The position numbers and the translations under genes are program-made. This document shows positions 23,426 through 29,599 of a DNA stretch of 29,599 nt, piece by piece. The stretch is from Spirochaeta sp. GTDB taxonomy: Bacteria > Spirochaetota > Spirochaetia > DSM-27196 > Alkalispirochaetaceae. The notes under the pieces were generated by a model. It ran no database searches. It saw nothing but the letters and a program-made list of their open reading frames with translations, and was not told the DNA's origin. Location: NCBI GenBank assembly GCA_027859055.1, contig JAQIBO010000238.1, positions 1 to 29,599 of the forward strand, written 5' to 3'. The stretch's first letter is position 1. Each line of letters begins with the position of its first letter.

Positions 23426-25399
23426 TCAGTCGAAACAGCCGGCAAGCGTAAGACAGTCGTCAGGCAGCGCCATCCGCGCCTGAACGAGCGCCTCCACCAC
23501 GCTCGGGTCCGCAAGGGTAGAGACATCCCCCACCGCCTCCGGTTGCCGTTCCGCTATCTTGCGCAGAATGCGGCGCATGATCTTCCCGGAGCGCGTCTTC
23601 GGCAGAGCGTCGGCGATCAGAATGTGATCCGGCGTGGCGATCGGTCCAATCCGGTGGCGCACCTCTCCCCGCAGTTCTCCAACCAGTTCAACGTCGTGAT
23701 CCCAGCCTTCAGCGATCACCACGTAGGCAAAAATGCCCTGGCCCTTGATCTCATGGGGAAAACCGACCACCGCCGCCTCGGCACACGCGGGATGGTTCAC
23801 CAGCGCCGACTCCACCTCGGCGGTGCCCATCCGGTGCCCGCTGACGTTAATGACATCGTCGACGCGGCCGGTGATCCAGTAATACCCGTCCTCGTCGCGC
23901 CGGCATCCGTCGCCGGTGAAATAGTACCCTTTGTAGGGCATCAGATAGGTCTGCAGGAACCGCGGATGGTCGTCCTGAATCGTCCGGACCATACTGGGCC
24001 ACGGGTGCTTGATCGCCAGTAATCCGGAGACGCCGTTGCCCTCAATCTCATTTCCCTGCTCGTCAAGGACCACCGGTTCGATTCCAAAAAAGGGAAACGT
24101 CGCCGATCCCGGTTTGGTTGGCGTCGCGCCGGGAAGGGGGGTGATCATGATTCCACCCGTTTCGGTCTGCCACCAGGTATCCACGATTGCGCACCGTTCT
24201 TCACCCACCACGCGGTAGTACCACTCCCACGTATCCGGATTGATCGGCTCACCGACGGTTCCCAGAATGCGCAGGCTGGAACGATCGTACTTCGTGACCC
24301 AGTCGTTTCCCTCCCGGGCAACCGCGCGCAGAGCGGTGGGAGCGGTGTAAAACTGCGTAATCCGGTGGCGCTGTACCATGTCCCAATACCGCCCCGGATC
24401 GGGGTAAACCGGCGTCGATTCAAACATAAACGTCGTGGCACCGTTCGCAAGCGGGCCGTACACAACGTAACTGTGTCCGGTGATCCAGCCGACATCGGCC
24501 ACGCACGCGAATACGTCGCCGTCGCGGTAGTCAAACACGTAGCGGTGGGTCAGCGCCGTGTACAGGAGATACCCCGCGGTGGTGTGGGCGATGCCCTTCG
24601 GCTTGCCGGTACTTCCCGAGGTGTACAGCAAAAAGAGGATATCCTCAGCGTCCATCGGCTCAACCGGACAGTACGGCCGTTGCGCTTCCATCGCCTCGTC
24701 AAGATCGACGTCGCGGGGCGGAAAAAACGGCACCTTCGCACCGGTGCGTTTCGTGACAAAGACGTTGCGTACGCTGGGAGCCGCCATCACCGCCTCATCG
24801 ACGGTGCGCTTCAGGGGAATCACCTTTCCACCACGAAGCCCCTGGTCGGCGGTGATCACCGCGACCGCATCGGAGTCCAGGATGCGATCCCGCAACGCGT
24901 CCGCGCTGAATCCGGCGAACACCACCGTGTGGACGACACCGAGGCGGGCGCAGGCGAGCATCGCAATCGCCGCCTCGGGAATCATCGGCAGGTAAATCGC
25001 CACCCGATCGCCTCTCCGCACGCCGTAGCGCAGGAGGACGTTGGCCATTCGCGACACCTCCCGTTGCAGCTCCCGGTAGGTAATGCGTCGGACCTCATCC
25101 GGTTTATCTCCCTCCCACAGAATTGCAATCTGATCGCCCCGGGTTGCCACGTGACGATCAACACAGTTATACGCCGCATTGAGCCGGCCGCCGAGAAACC
25201 AGGCGATCGACCCGGTATCCATGTCGGTGTCCGCGACGGTGTGAAATTCCCGGTCCCAGGTGAGGACCTCGCGCGCCTGTTCGGCCCAGAACGCGGGCGG
25301 GTCCGCTATGCTGCGGTCGTACATCTGCCGGTACGCGTCCATCGAACCCAGAAGAGCGTCCTTGGTCCACTCAAAATCCGGAGTATATGCGTCTGCCAT
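23426..25399 (-). CDS. acsA: Acetyl-CoA synthetase (AMP-forming)
   Basis: A 657-residue cytoplasmic ligase making acetyl-CoA from acetate, ATP and CoA through acetyl-AMP. The P-loop LLYTSGSTGKPKGIAH is at about 257-272. TWWQTETGG (408-416) includes the tryptophan that limits the acyl pocket to acetate or propionate. YYFTGDG lies near 492-498 and GRVDDVINVSGHRMGTAEVE at 511-530. The catalytic and acetylation-target lysine is in PKTRSGKIMRR (Lys607). The full-length size is normal. A strong GAGGAGGTGAGG precedes the ATG, so unlike many neighbours it has a proper ribosome-binding site. No acetylase or deacetylase is adjacent. A propionyl-CoA role cannot be excluded. Confidence 0.95.
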   Translation of the reverse strand: MADAYTPDFEWTKDALLGSMDAYRQMYDRSIADPPAFWAEQAREVLTWDREFHTVADTDMDTGSIAWFLGGRLNAAYNCVDRHVATRGDQIAILWEGDKPDEVRRITYRELQREVSRMANVLLRYGVRRGDRVAIYLPMIPEAAIAMLACARLGVVHTVVFAGFSADALRDRILDSDAVAVITADQGLRGGKVIPLKRTVDEAVMAAPSVRNVFVTKRTGAKVPFFPPRDVDLDEAMEAQRPYCPVEPMDAEDILFLLYTSGSTGKPKGIAHTTAGYLLYTALTHRYVFDYRDGDVFACVADVGWITGHSYVVYGPLANGATTFMFESTPVYPDPGRYWDMVQRHRITQFYTAPTALRAVAREGNDWVTKYDRSSLRILGTVGEPINPDTWEWYYRVVGEERCAIVDTWWQTETGGIMITPLPGATPTKPGSATFPFFGIEPVVLDEQGNEIEGNGVSGLLAIKHPWPSMVRTIQDDHPRFLQTYLMPYKGYYFTGDGCRRDEDGYYWITGRVDDVINVSGHRMGTAEVESALVNHPACAEAAVVGFPHEIKGQGIFAYVVIAEGWDHDVELVGELRGEVRHRIGPIATPDHILIADALPKTRSGKIMRRILRKIAERQPEAVGDVSTLADPSVVEALVQARMALPDDCLTLAGCFD

Positions 25400-25476
25400 T
25401 CCTCACCTCCTCTGTGTTGTCGACCCGCCGTCGCGGGCCCTCGCGCGGCCCTCGGGGCGGCGAACGCCGAGTTCCC

Positions 25477-25505
25477 ATTGTCGTATGCCTGACTGGATCA
25501 GTCAA
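25477..25505 (-). promoter_or_regulatory. Promoter of acs with overlapping palindrome
   Basis: On the minus strand TTGACT (25505-25500), a 17-base spacer, then GACAAT (25482-25477). The palindrome TGACTG-GAT-CAGTCA (25490-25504) overlaps the -35, as expected for an operator. The leader would be about 70 bases. Confidence 0.55.
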
Positions 25506-25541
25506 CTTAAGATTTCTCCGTTTCAGCCTGGCGGGGTCGCA

Positions 25542-25570
25542 TTGCTATCTCGACCAAAACGGTGTACGGT
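25542..25570 (+). promoter_or_regulatory. Candidate promoter of the small exported protein
   Basis: TTGCTA (25542-25547), a 17-base spacer, then TACGGT (25565-25570), 6 bases before ATG 25577. The -10 is weak. Confidence 0.35.
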
Positions 25571-25576
25571 TTTTGC

Positions 25577-26023
25577 ATGTACATGCACTTGCGTATGCAA
25601 CAAAACATAGCCGGTGCCATCGGCGCCCTGTTGTTTCTGGGTGTGATCTCCACCTCCTACGGGCAGGATGCGGTATCGATGGCGAGTCCCTCCCGCGAGC
25701 CGATCTGGACGGCGCGCCTGTTCGTCATCGCGGTCAACGACGAAGAACCTGATTCGGCTCACGCGATGTTTTCCCCCGACGCTCGGCTTGTCTTCGACAC
25801 CACCCGAGTGTCCGCGGCGGACCGCTCCGAATGGCTTCACGACCGGATCACGGTCGGCGGTGTCGGTATCCACGTGCGGGAAAACCTGGTGGACGATCGC
25901 CGAGTGACGATCCGGGCGGAGTGGGGCCCCGATGGCGACCGCATCCCGGTGGAAATGCAATTTCTCTCCGGCGAAAACGGTCTCATCGATGAACTGACGA
26001 TTCGTCCGCTCCCCGAACCCTGA
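25577..26023 (+). CDS. Small exported protein of unknown function
   Basis: A 148-residue protein with an N-terminal hydrophobic signal segment ending near TSYGQ, so it is likely periplasmic or secreted. The rest is a mixed alpha/beta domain: WTARLFVIAVNDEEPDSAHA, MFSPDARLVFD, VRENLVDDRRVTIRAEWG and VEMQFLSGENGLIDELTIRP. This pattern recalls SnoaL/NTF2-like folds, but I do not recognise a family. Start choice is uncertain: ATG at 25577, 25583 and 25595 are all in frame and none has a clear ribosome-binding site; 25595 gives the most compact signal peptide. It is divergent from acs. Confidence 0.6.
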   Translation: MYMHLRMQQNIAGAIGALLFLGVISTSYGQDAVSMASPSREPIWTARLFVIAVNDEEPDSAHAMFSPDARLVFDTTRVSAADRSEWLHDRITVGGVGIHVRENLVDDRRVTIRAEWGPDGDRIPVEMQFLSGENGLIDELTIRPLPEP

Positions 26024-26033
26024 GGTACCGCCC

Positions 26034-26049
26034 TACGTAGATCTACGTA
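26034..26049. promoter_or_regulatory. 16-bp perfect palindrome, candidate operator
   Basis: TACGTAGATCTACGTA reads the same on both strands. It lies 11 bases after the exported-protein gene, in the 164-base gap before the sigma-factor gene, and may bind a dimeric regulator. The rest of the gap shows no gene. Confidence 0.5.
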
Positions 26050-26135
26050 TTTCTGTTATCCCGTGCAAAATAGGTATTTCGCCTGATACGACGAAACCGA
26101 TTTGCCCGCTACGCTCTCCACATCCCGCCACCGCG

Positions 26136-26160
26136 GGAACGGCGTCCTGCGACGGCGATA
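26136..26160 (+). promoter_or_regulatory. Candidate ECF-type promoter of the sigma-factor gene
   Basis: GGAAC (26136-26140), 15 bases, then CGATA (26156-26160). GGAAC is the common -35 core of ECF sigma factors, so autoregulation is conceivable. The spacer is slightly short and the -10 is not diagnostic. Confidence 0.25.
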
Positions 26161-26187
26161 CAAAACCAGTTGTGGAGGGTTACAGAT

Positions 26188-26667
26188 ATGGCTGTGGATG
26201 TGGAACGGTATTACCGGGTGTACGGTCCGATGGTGCTGCGACGGTGCCGCGCGATGTTGAAGGACGAGGATGCCGCGGTTGACGCGATGCAGGATACGTT
26301 CGTCCGCGTCCTGCGGTACGGCGACCGGCTGCACGGCAAGGCGCCGTCAAGTCTGCTGTACACGATCGCCACCAACGTGTGTCTGAACGCAATCCGCTCC
26401 CGTGGTCGCGACCGGAGTGAGGCGGTCGGTGCAACGGTCGAGCACCTCGCCGCCACCGGCGACCACTCGGATCAGGTTCTGGTGGGGCATTTTCTCGACC
26501 GCCTGTTTACCGAGCAAACAGAGTCAACCCGGCAGATCGCGACGCGGTATTACGTGAACGGTCTGACCCTTGAGGAGACTGCCGCGCAGTCGGGACTTTC
26601 CGTTTCGGGTGTGCGGAAACGCCTCGGGCGGCTGCGGGAAAGCGGCCGGGCAAGGTTTGCCGCATGA
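26188..26667 (+). CDS. ECF-like sigma-70 family RNA polymerase sigma factor
   Basis: A 159-residue sigma factor with only regions 2 and 4. Region 2 (about 5-70) includes YYRVYGPMVLRRCRAMLKDE, DAAVDAMQDTFVRVLRY and LYTIATNVCLNAIRSR. Region 4 (about 95-155) carries the helix-turn-helix TLEETAAQSGLSVSGVRKRL. Its target promoters are unknown. GGAGGG is 9 bases before ATG 26188. No anti-sigma factor gene follows; the next gene is parC, 62 bases on. An in-frame ATG at 26170 precedes the ribosome-binding site and is disfavoured. The small exported protein upstream is a possible but unproven partner. Confidence 0.88.
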   Translation: MAVDVERYYRVYGPMVLRRCRAMLKDEDAAVDAMQDTFVRVLRYGDRLHGKAPSSLLYTIATNVCLNAIRSRGRDRSEAVGATVEHLAATGDHSDQVLVGHFLDRLFTEQTESTRQIATRYYVNGLTLEETAAQSGLSVSGVRKRLGRLRESGRARFAA

Positions 26668-26692
26668 GGCACTGTCCCGGCATCGCAGAGTG

Positions 26693-26721
26693 ATGACAAC
26701 CAGCGCGGTTTCGTGGAAAAT
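26693..26721 (+). promoter_or_regulatory. Promoter of parC
   Basis: ATGACA (26693-26698), a 17-base spacer, then GAAAAT (26716-26721). ATG 26730 follows after 8 bases. A GGAGG is present but ends only 2 bases before ATG, too close to function normally, so a leaderless transcript is more likely. Confidence 0.55.
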
Positions 26722-26729
26722 CGGAGGCA

Positions 26730-28685
26730 ATGGCCTACGTCAATACTCTGTTCAACCGCAACTTCCTCGAGTACGCAAGCTATGTGATCAAGGACCGGGC
26801 AATTCCGCACCTCGACGACGGACTCAAACCGGTCCAACGGAGAATCCTGCACTCGCTGCTGGAAATCGACGACGGTAAGTTCCACAAAGTTGCCAACGTC
26901 GTCGGACACTCGATGAAGTACCACCCGCATGGCGACGCGTCGATCTACGAGGCGCTGGTGGTTCTGGCCAACAAAGATATCTTTATCGACAAGCAGGGAA
27001 ACTTCGGCAACATCTTCACCGGAGATTCCGCTTCAGCATCGCGATACATAGAGTGCCGGATCGACCCGATCGCCCGGGAGATCCTGTGGCGGCCGGAGCT
27101 GACGGAGTACATGGACAGTTACGACGGACGCAACCGCGAACCGGTGGTGTTTCCGGCGAAAATCCCGCTGGTTATCATCCTTGGCGCGGAAGGAATCGCG
27201 GTGGGCATGTCCACCCGTATCCTGCCGCACAACTTTCGGGAAGTTATCGAAGCGCTGCAGGCGCACCTGCGGGGCGAGCACATCCAGCTTTTTCCGGACT
27301 TTCCCACCGCGGGACTGATGGATGTATCGGAGTACGCCGACGGGCAGGGCAAGGTGCTGGTCCGCGCCCACCTGGACACCTCCGACGAAAAGCGGATCGT
27401 TATTCGCGAGGTTCCCTACGGCACCACCACCGAGAGTCTGATCGCTTCAATCGAGACCGCCGCCAAGCGGGGCAAGATCAAGATCGCCCAGATCAACGAC
27501 TACACCTCCGAGCATGTGGAGATCGAAATCAAGCTCCCGCGGGGCGTGTATACCCAGGATGTGGTGGACGGCCTCTTCGCGTTTACCGACTGCGAGCAGT
27601 CGATCTCCGTGAATCTCCTTGTTATCGACCGCGACAAGCCGCGCCTTATGACCGTCACCGAGGTGATCGCGCACCACGCCGGCCGCGTTGTGGAGCTTCT
27701 GAAACGGGAACTGGAGCACGAACGGGCCCACCTGATGGAACGCCTGCACATGCGTACCCTCGAGCGCATCTTTGTGGAGGAGCGGATCTACAAACGGATA
27801 GAAGAGGAAAAGACGCAGGACGGGGTCCAGACGGCGGTGCGGACCGGGTTTGAACCGTTTAAAAAAGAGCTGATCCGCCCGATAACCGACGAGGATATCG
27901 AGCGCCTGCTGAAAATACCGATCCGCCGCATCTCCCTGTACGATATCCAGAAGAACCGGGAAGAGGTTGCCCAGATCAGGGAGCGTCTCGAAGAGATCGC
28001 CGTACATCTGAAGAACCTCACCGCCTACGCCCTCGGGTTTCTTGATGACGTCCTGGAGAAGCACGGCGCGCGCTTCCCGCGGCACACCCGGATCACCGGC
28101 TTTGAGCGCGTGGATGTGCGCGAGGCGGCGGTGCGTGACCGCACCCTGATGCACGACGGCGAGAACGGGTACCTCGGTACCGAACTCGGCGCCGCCGGCC
28201 GAAGCGCCCCCGGCGTGCACGAACTGGAGCCGGTTTCCCCGTACGACCGCGTCCTGGTTATCGATGGAACCGGTACCTACCGCGTGATCGACGTGCCGGA
28301 GAAGCTGTTTGTCGGCACGGGGATGCTTTACGCCGGCCTTGCAGACAAGACGGCGCTGGCGGAGCGGGTGTTCACCGTTGTCTATCGCAACGCCACCGGG
28401 GAGGCGTACATCAAGCGCTGCACGATTGAGCAGTACATCCTCGGTAAGGAGTACTCCCTTGTACCGGAGGGAGCCACGCCGCTCCTGTTGACCACCCGGG
28501 AGGATATGGTCGTTCGCCTTCGGTACAAGAAGAAACCGCGCATGCAAAAGCTGGAAGACGACTTTGTCGTGAGTGACTACCTCGTGAAGGGCGCCCGGGC
28601 GGCGGGGGTGCGCCTGTCACCAAAAGAAATCAGCTCCGCAAAGCTCCTTGCCAACCGCGCCAACACCGGGCGGAAACAGAAATGA
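26730..28685 (+). CDS. parC: DNA topoisomerase IV subunit A (ParC)
   Basis: A 651-residue DNA-cleaving subunit partnering ParE. It opens YVNTLFNRNFLEYASYVIKD, followed by RAIPHLDDGLKPVQRRIL. The breakage-reunion tyrosine is Tyr106 in SASRYIECR. HPHGDASIYEALV (65-77) is the quinolone-determining region; it has alanine (Ala70) where E. coli GyrA has Ser83, serine at the next position and glutamate (Glu74) at the Asp87 equivalent. A coiled-coil region with the gate domain lies at about 330-460. The C-terminal domain is short (about 180 residues) and lacks a GyrA box, which supports ParC over GyrA. The gene stands alone, 13.6 kb from parE. Confidence 0.92.
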   Translation: MAYVNTLFNRNFLEYASYVIKDRAIPHLDDGLKPVQRRILHSLLEIDDGKFHKVANVVGHSMKYHPHGDASIYEALVVLANKDIFIDKQGNFGNIFTGDSASASRYIECRIDPIAREILWRPELTEYMDSYDGRNREPVVFPAKIPLVIILGAEGIAVGMSTRILPHNFREVIEALQAHLRGEHIQLFPDFPTAGLMDVSEYADGQGKVLVRAHLDTSDEKRIVIREVPYGTTTESLIASIETAAKRGKIKIAQINDYTSEHVEIEIKLPRGVYTQDVVDGLFAFTDCEQSISVNLLVIDRDKPRLMTVTEVIAHHAGRVVELLKRELEHERAHLMERLHMRTLERIFVEERIYKRIEEEKTQDGVQTAVRTGFEPFKKELIRPITDEDIERLLKIPIRRISLYDIQKNREEVAQIRERLEEIAVHLKNLTAYALGFLDDVLEKHGARFPRHTRITGFERVDVREAAVRDRTLMHDGENGYLGTELGAAGRSAPGVHELEPVSPYDRVLVIDGTGTYRVIDVPEKLFVGTGMLYAGLADKTALAERVFTVVYRNATGEAYIKRCTIEQYILGKEYSLVPEGATPLLLTTREDMVVRLRYKKKPRMQKLEDDFVVSDYLVKGARAAGVRLSPKEISSAKLLANRANTGRKQK

Positions 28686-28725
28686 ACGTGAGAACGCCGG
28701 TGGTCATCTTCACGGGCGCAAGGGG

Positions 28726-28754
28726 TTGCCGGGTCGAATCGGTCGATATATCCT
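28726..28754 (+). promoter_or_regulatory. Candidate promoter of the FGGY kinase gene
   Basis: TTGCCG (28726-28731), a 17-base spacer, then TATCCT (28749-28754). It would give a leader of about 45 bases carrying the AGGAGG ribosome-binding site at 28797-28802. Confidence 0.45.
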
Positions 28755-28806
28755 CGCAGTGGTCATCGTGCTGTCGCGGCGCCCGCTCCAGACTGCAGGA
28801 GGCAGT

Positions 28807-29599
28807 GTGTACGTAGTTACTATAGATGTCGGAACCGGTGGGTTTCACGTGGCGATCTACGCCGAATCCGGCGGGCTTCTCGCTGCGGATTACAAAGCGA
28901 TCGGGTACGAATCGGAAGAGCTCACAGAGTCCCTTTCGTTTGATCCGGAGCGTCTCTTCGCGGTTGGCATGAAGCTCATGAGCGCCACGATAGCGCGGGC
29001 CGGACTTGACAGCCGGCGTGCGGTTACGATCGCCCTTACCGGACAGCGTCACGGGTGCGTCTTCCACGACGCACAGATGCGACCGGTACTGGCTGTGGCC
29101 AACCTTGACGGTCGCGTTGACCGTGAAACACTGGACCGGTACGCGCCGCACCGTTCGGAAATTTACCGCATATCCGGCCGTGTTCCATCTGAAATCTTTC
29201 CGGCACTCCGTCTCGCGTGGATGCGGGACCACGATCCGCACCGTCTGAAACGGATCAGCGGTTTCCTCATGATAAACGAGTGGTTCGCCTATCGCCTGTC
29301 CGGAGTTGCCCGGTCGGAGATCACCAGCATCACCGAATCGTTGCTGTTTGACGTTGCCGGCGCAGAGCGCAGCGCTCGGCTTGACGAGCTGTTTGGACAG
29401 GAAGGGATCACCACGTGGCCGGTGGTCGCCCCGGGTACAGTCGTCGGGACCGTCCGCGATGATGTTTCGAGAACGTACGAACTTCCGGCCAAAGCGAACG
29501 TCTCACTCGGCGCTGGAGACACCCAGTGTGCGGCGATCGGGTCCGGCGCCTTTACCCCGGGAGACGTCGTGGCCGTCAACGGTTCGACGACACCGGTGG
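28807..29599 (+). CDS. FGGY-family carbohydrate kinase, partial
   Basis: The frame is open from GTG 28807 to the window end (264 codons), so only the N-terminal domain and the start of the second are seen. YVVTIDVGTGGFHVAIY is the first phosphate-binding loop of the actin-like fold. ALTGQRHGCVFHD is the FGGY substrate-region block. LMINEWFAYRLSG and SLGAGDTQCAAIGSGAFTPG begin the C-terminal domain. AGGAGG lies 4 bases before the GTG. Relatives phosphorylate xylulose, gluconate, glycerol, ribulose or quorum signals. The substrate cannot be assigned from this half, and the GTGGF loop is a little unusual (DxGT is followed by GG rather than the common T/S). Confidence 0.88.
   Translation, partial: MYVVTIDVGTGGFHVAIYAESGGLLAADYKAIGYESEELTESLSFDPERLFAVGMKLMSATIARAGLDSRRAVTIALTGQRHGCVFHDAQMRPVLAVANLDGRVDRETLDRYAPHRSEIYRISGRVPSEIFPALRLAWMRDHDPHRLKRISGFLMINEWFAYRLSGVARSEITSITESLLFDVAGAERSARLDELFGQEGITTWPVVAPGTVVGTVRDDVSRTYELPAKANVSLGAGDTQCAAIGSGAFTPGDVVAVNGSTTPV

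Noticed and set aside
27447..28547. Minus-strand frame of 366 codons opposite parC
   Set aside because: Shadow of the ParC frame; no recognisable family.
1..29599. tRNA, rRNA, CRISPR arrays, integrase or transposase genes
   Set aside because: I looked for cloverleaf-like GTTCRA motifs, regularly spaced repeats and recombinase motifs and saw none. This is by eye only; a covariance-model search would settle it.

Overview
The window is about 29.6 kb of GC-rich bacterial chromosome, densely packed with complete genes. It holds 27 protein genes, two of them cut by the window edges. I see no rRNA, tRNA, CRISPR array or recognisable transposase gene. Gene content fits a free-living, probably anaerobic or facultative spirochaete (Spirochaetaceae-like): a binding protein with the leader ending ASG-AAE, a RelA/SpoT synthetase fused to TPRs, a glutaredoxin paired with a ferredoxin-thioredoxin-reductase-like protein, and a separate topoisomerase IV pair. 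That assignment is inference.

Layout. 1-4.1 kb: a minus-strand secreted S1C protease (cut at base 1) overlapping a thioredoxin-like gene, divergent from the ribosome-associated ATPase ychF, then an AI-2E-type membrane protein. 4.1-6.8 kb: a three-gene chain joined by ATGA overlaps (alarmone synthetase with TPRs, threonine aldolase-type PLP enzyme, small HPt-like protein). 6.8-7.5 kb: glutaredoxin plus FTR-like catalytic protein on the minus strand. 7.5-10.4 kb: potassium uptake genes trkA and trkH. 10.4-11.3 kb: a lipoprotein with 15-bp tandem repeats and a 24-bp perfect inverted repeat in front of parE. 11.3-13.1 kb: parE. 13.2-14.15 kb: a likely toxin-antitoxin pair (DUF6922-like plus AbiEii nucleotidyltransferase). 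14.2-17.9 kb: a minus-strand operon of a DeoR-fold regulator, a membrane-anchored esterase, an MhqO-like dioxygenase and an MhqD-like hydrolase. 18.0-22.7 kb: a divergent operon with a binding protein, two permeases, a glycerophosphodiester phosphodiesterase homologue and an inositol monophosphatase homologue. 22.75-23.4 kb: an XRE-cupin regulator. 23.4-25.4 kb: acetyl-CoA synthetase. 25.6-26.7 kb: a small exported protein and an ECF-like sigma factor. 26.7-28.7 kb: parC. 28.8 kb to the end: the start of an FGGY sugar kinase.

Two things stand out. First, the transporter, diesterase and phosphatase genes form a plausible route for a phosphodiester such as glycerophosphoinositol: import, split to an inositol phosphate, dephosphorylate. 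No transporter ATPase is encoded here, so a shared one would be needed. Second, many transcription units have a -10 element, often of extended TGnTAnnnT type, ending only 5-9 bases before the start codon and with no usable Shine-Dalgarno site. This predicts widespread leaderless mRNAs, alongside genes with strong GGAGG-type sites (binding protein, acs, sigma factor, IMPase).
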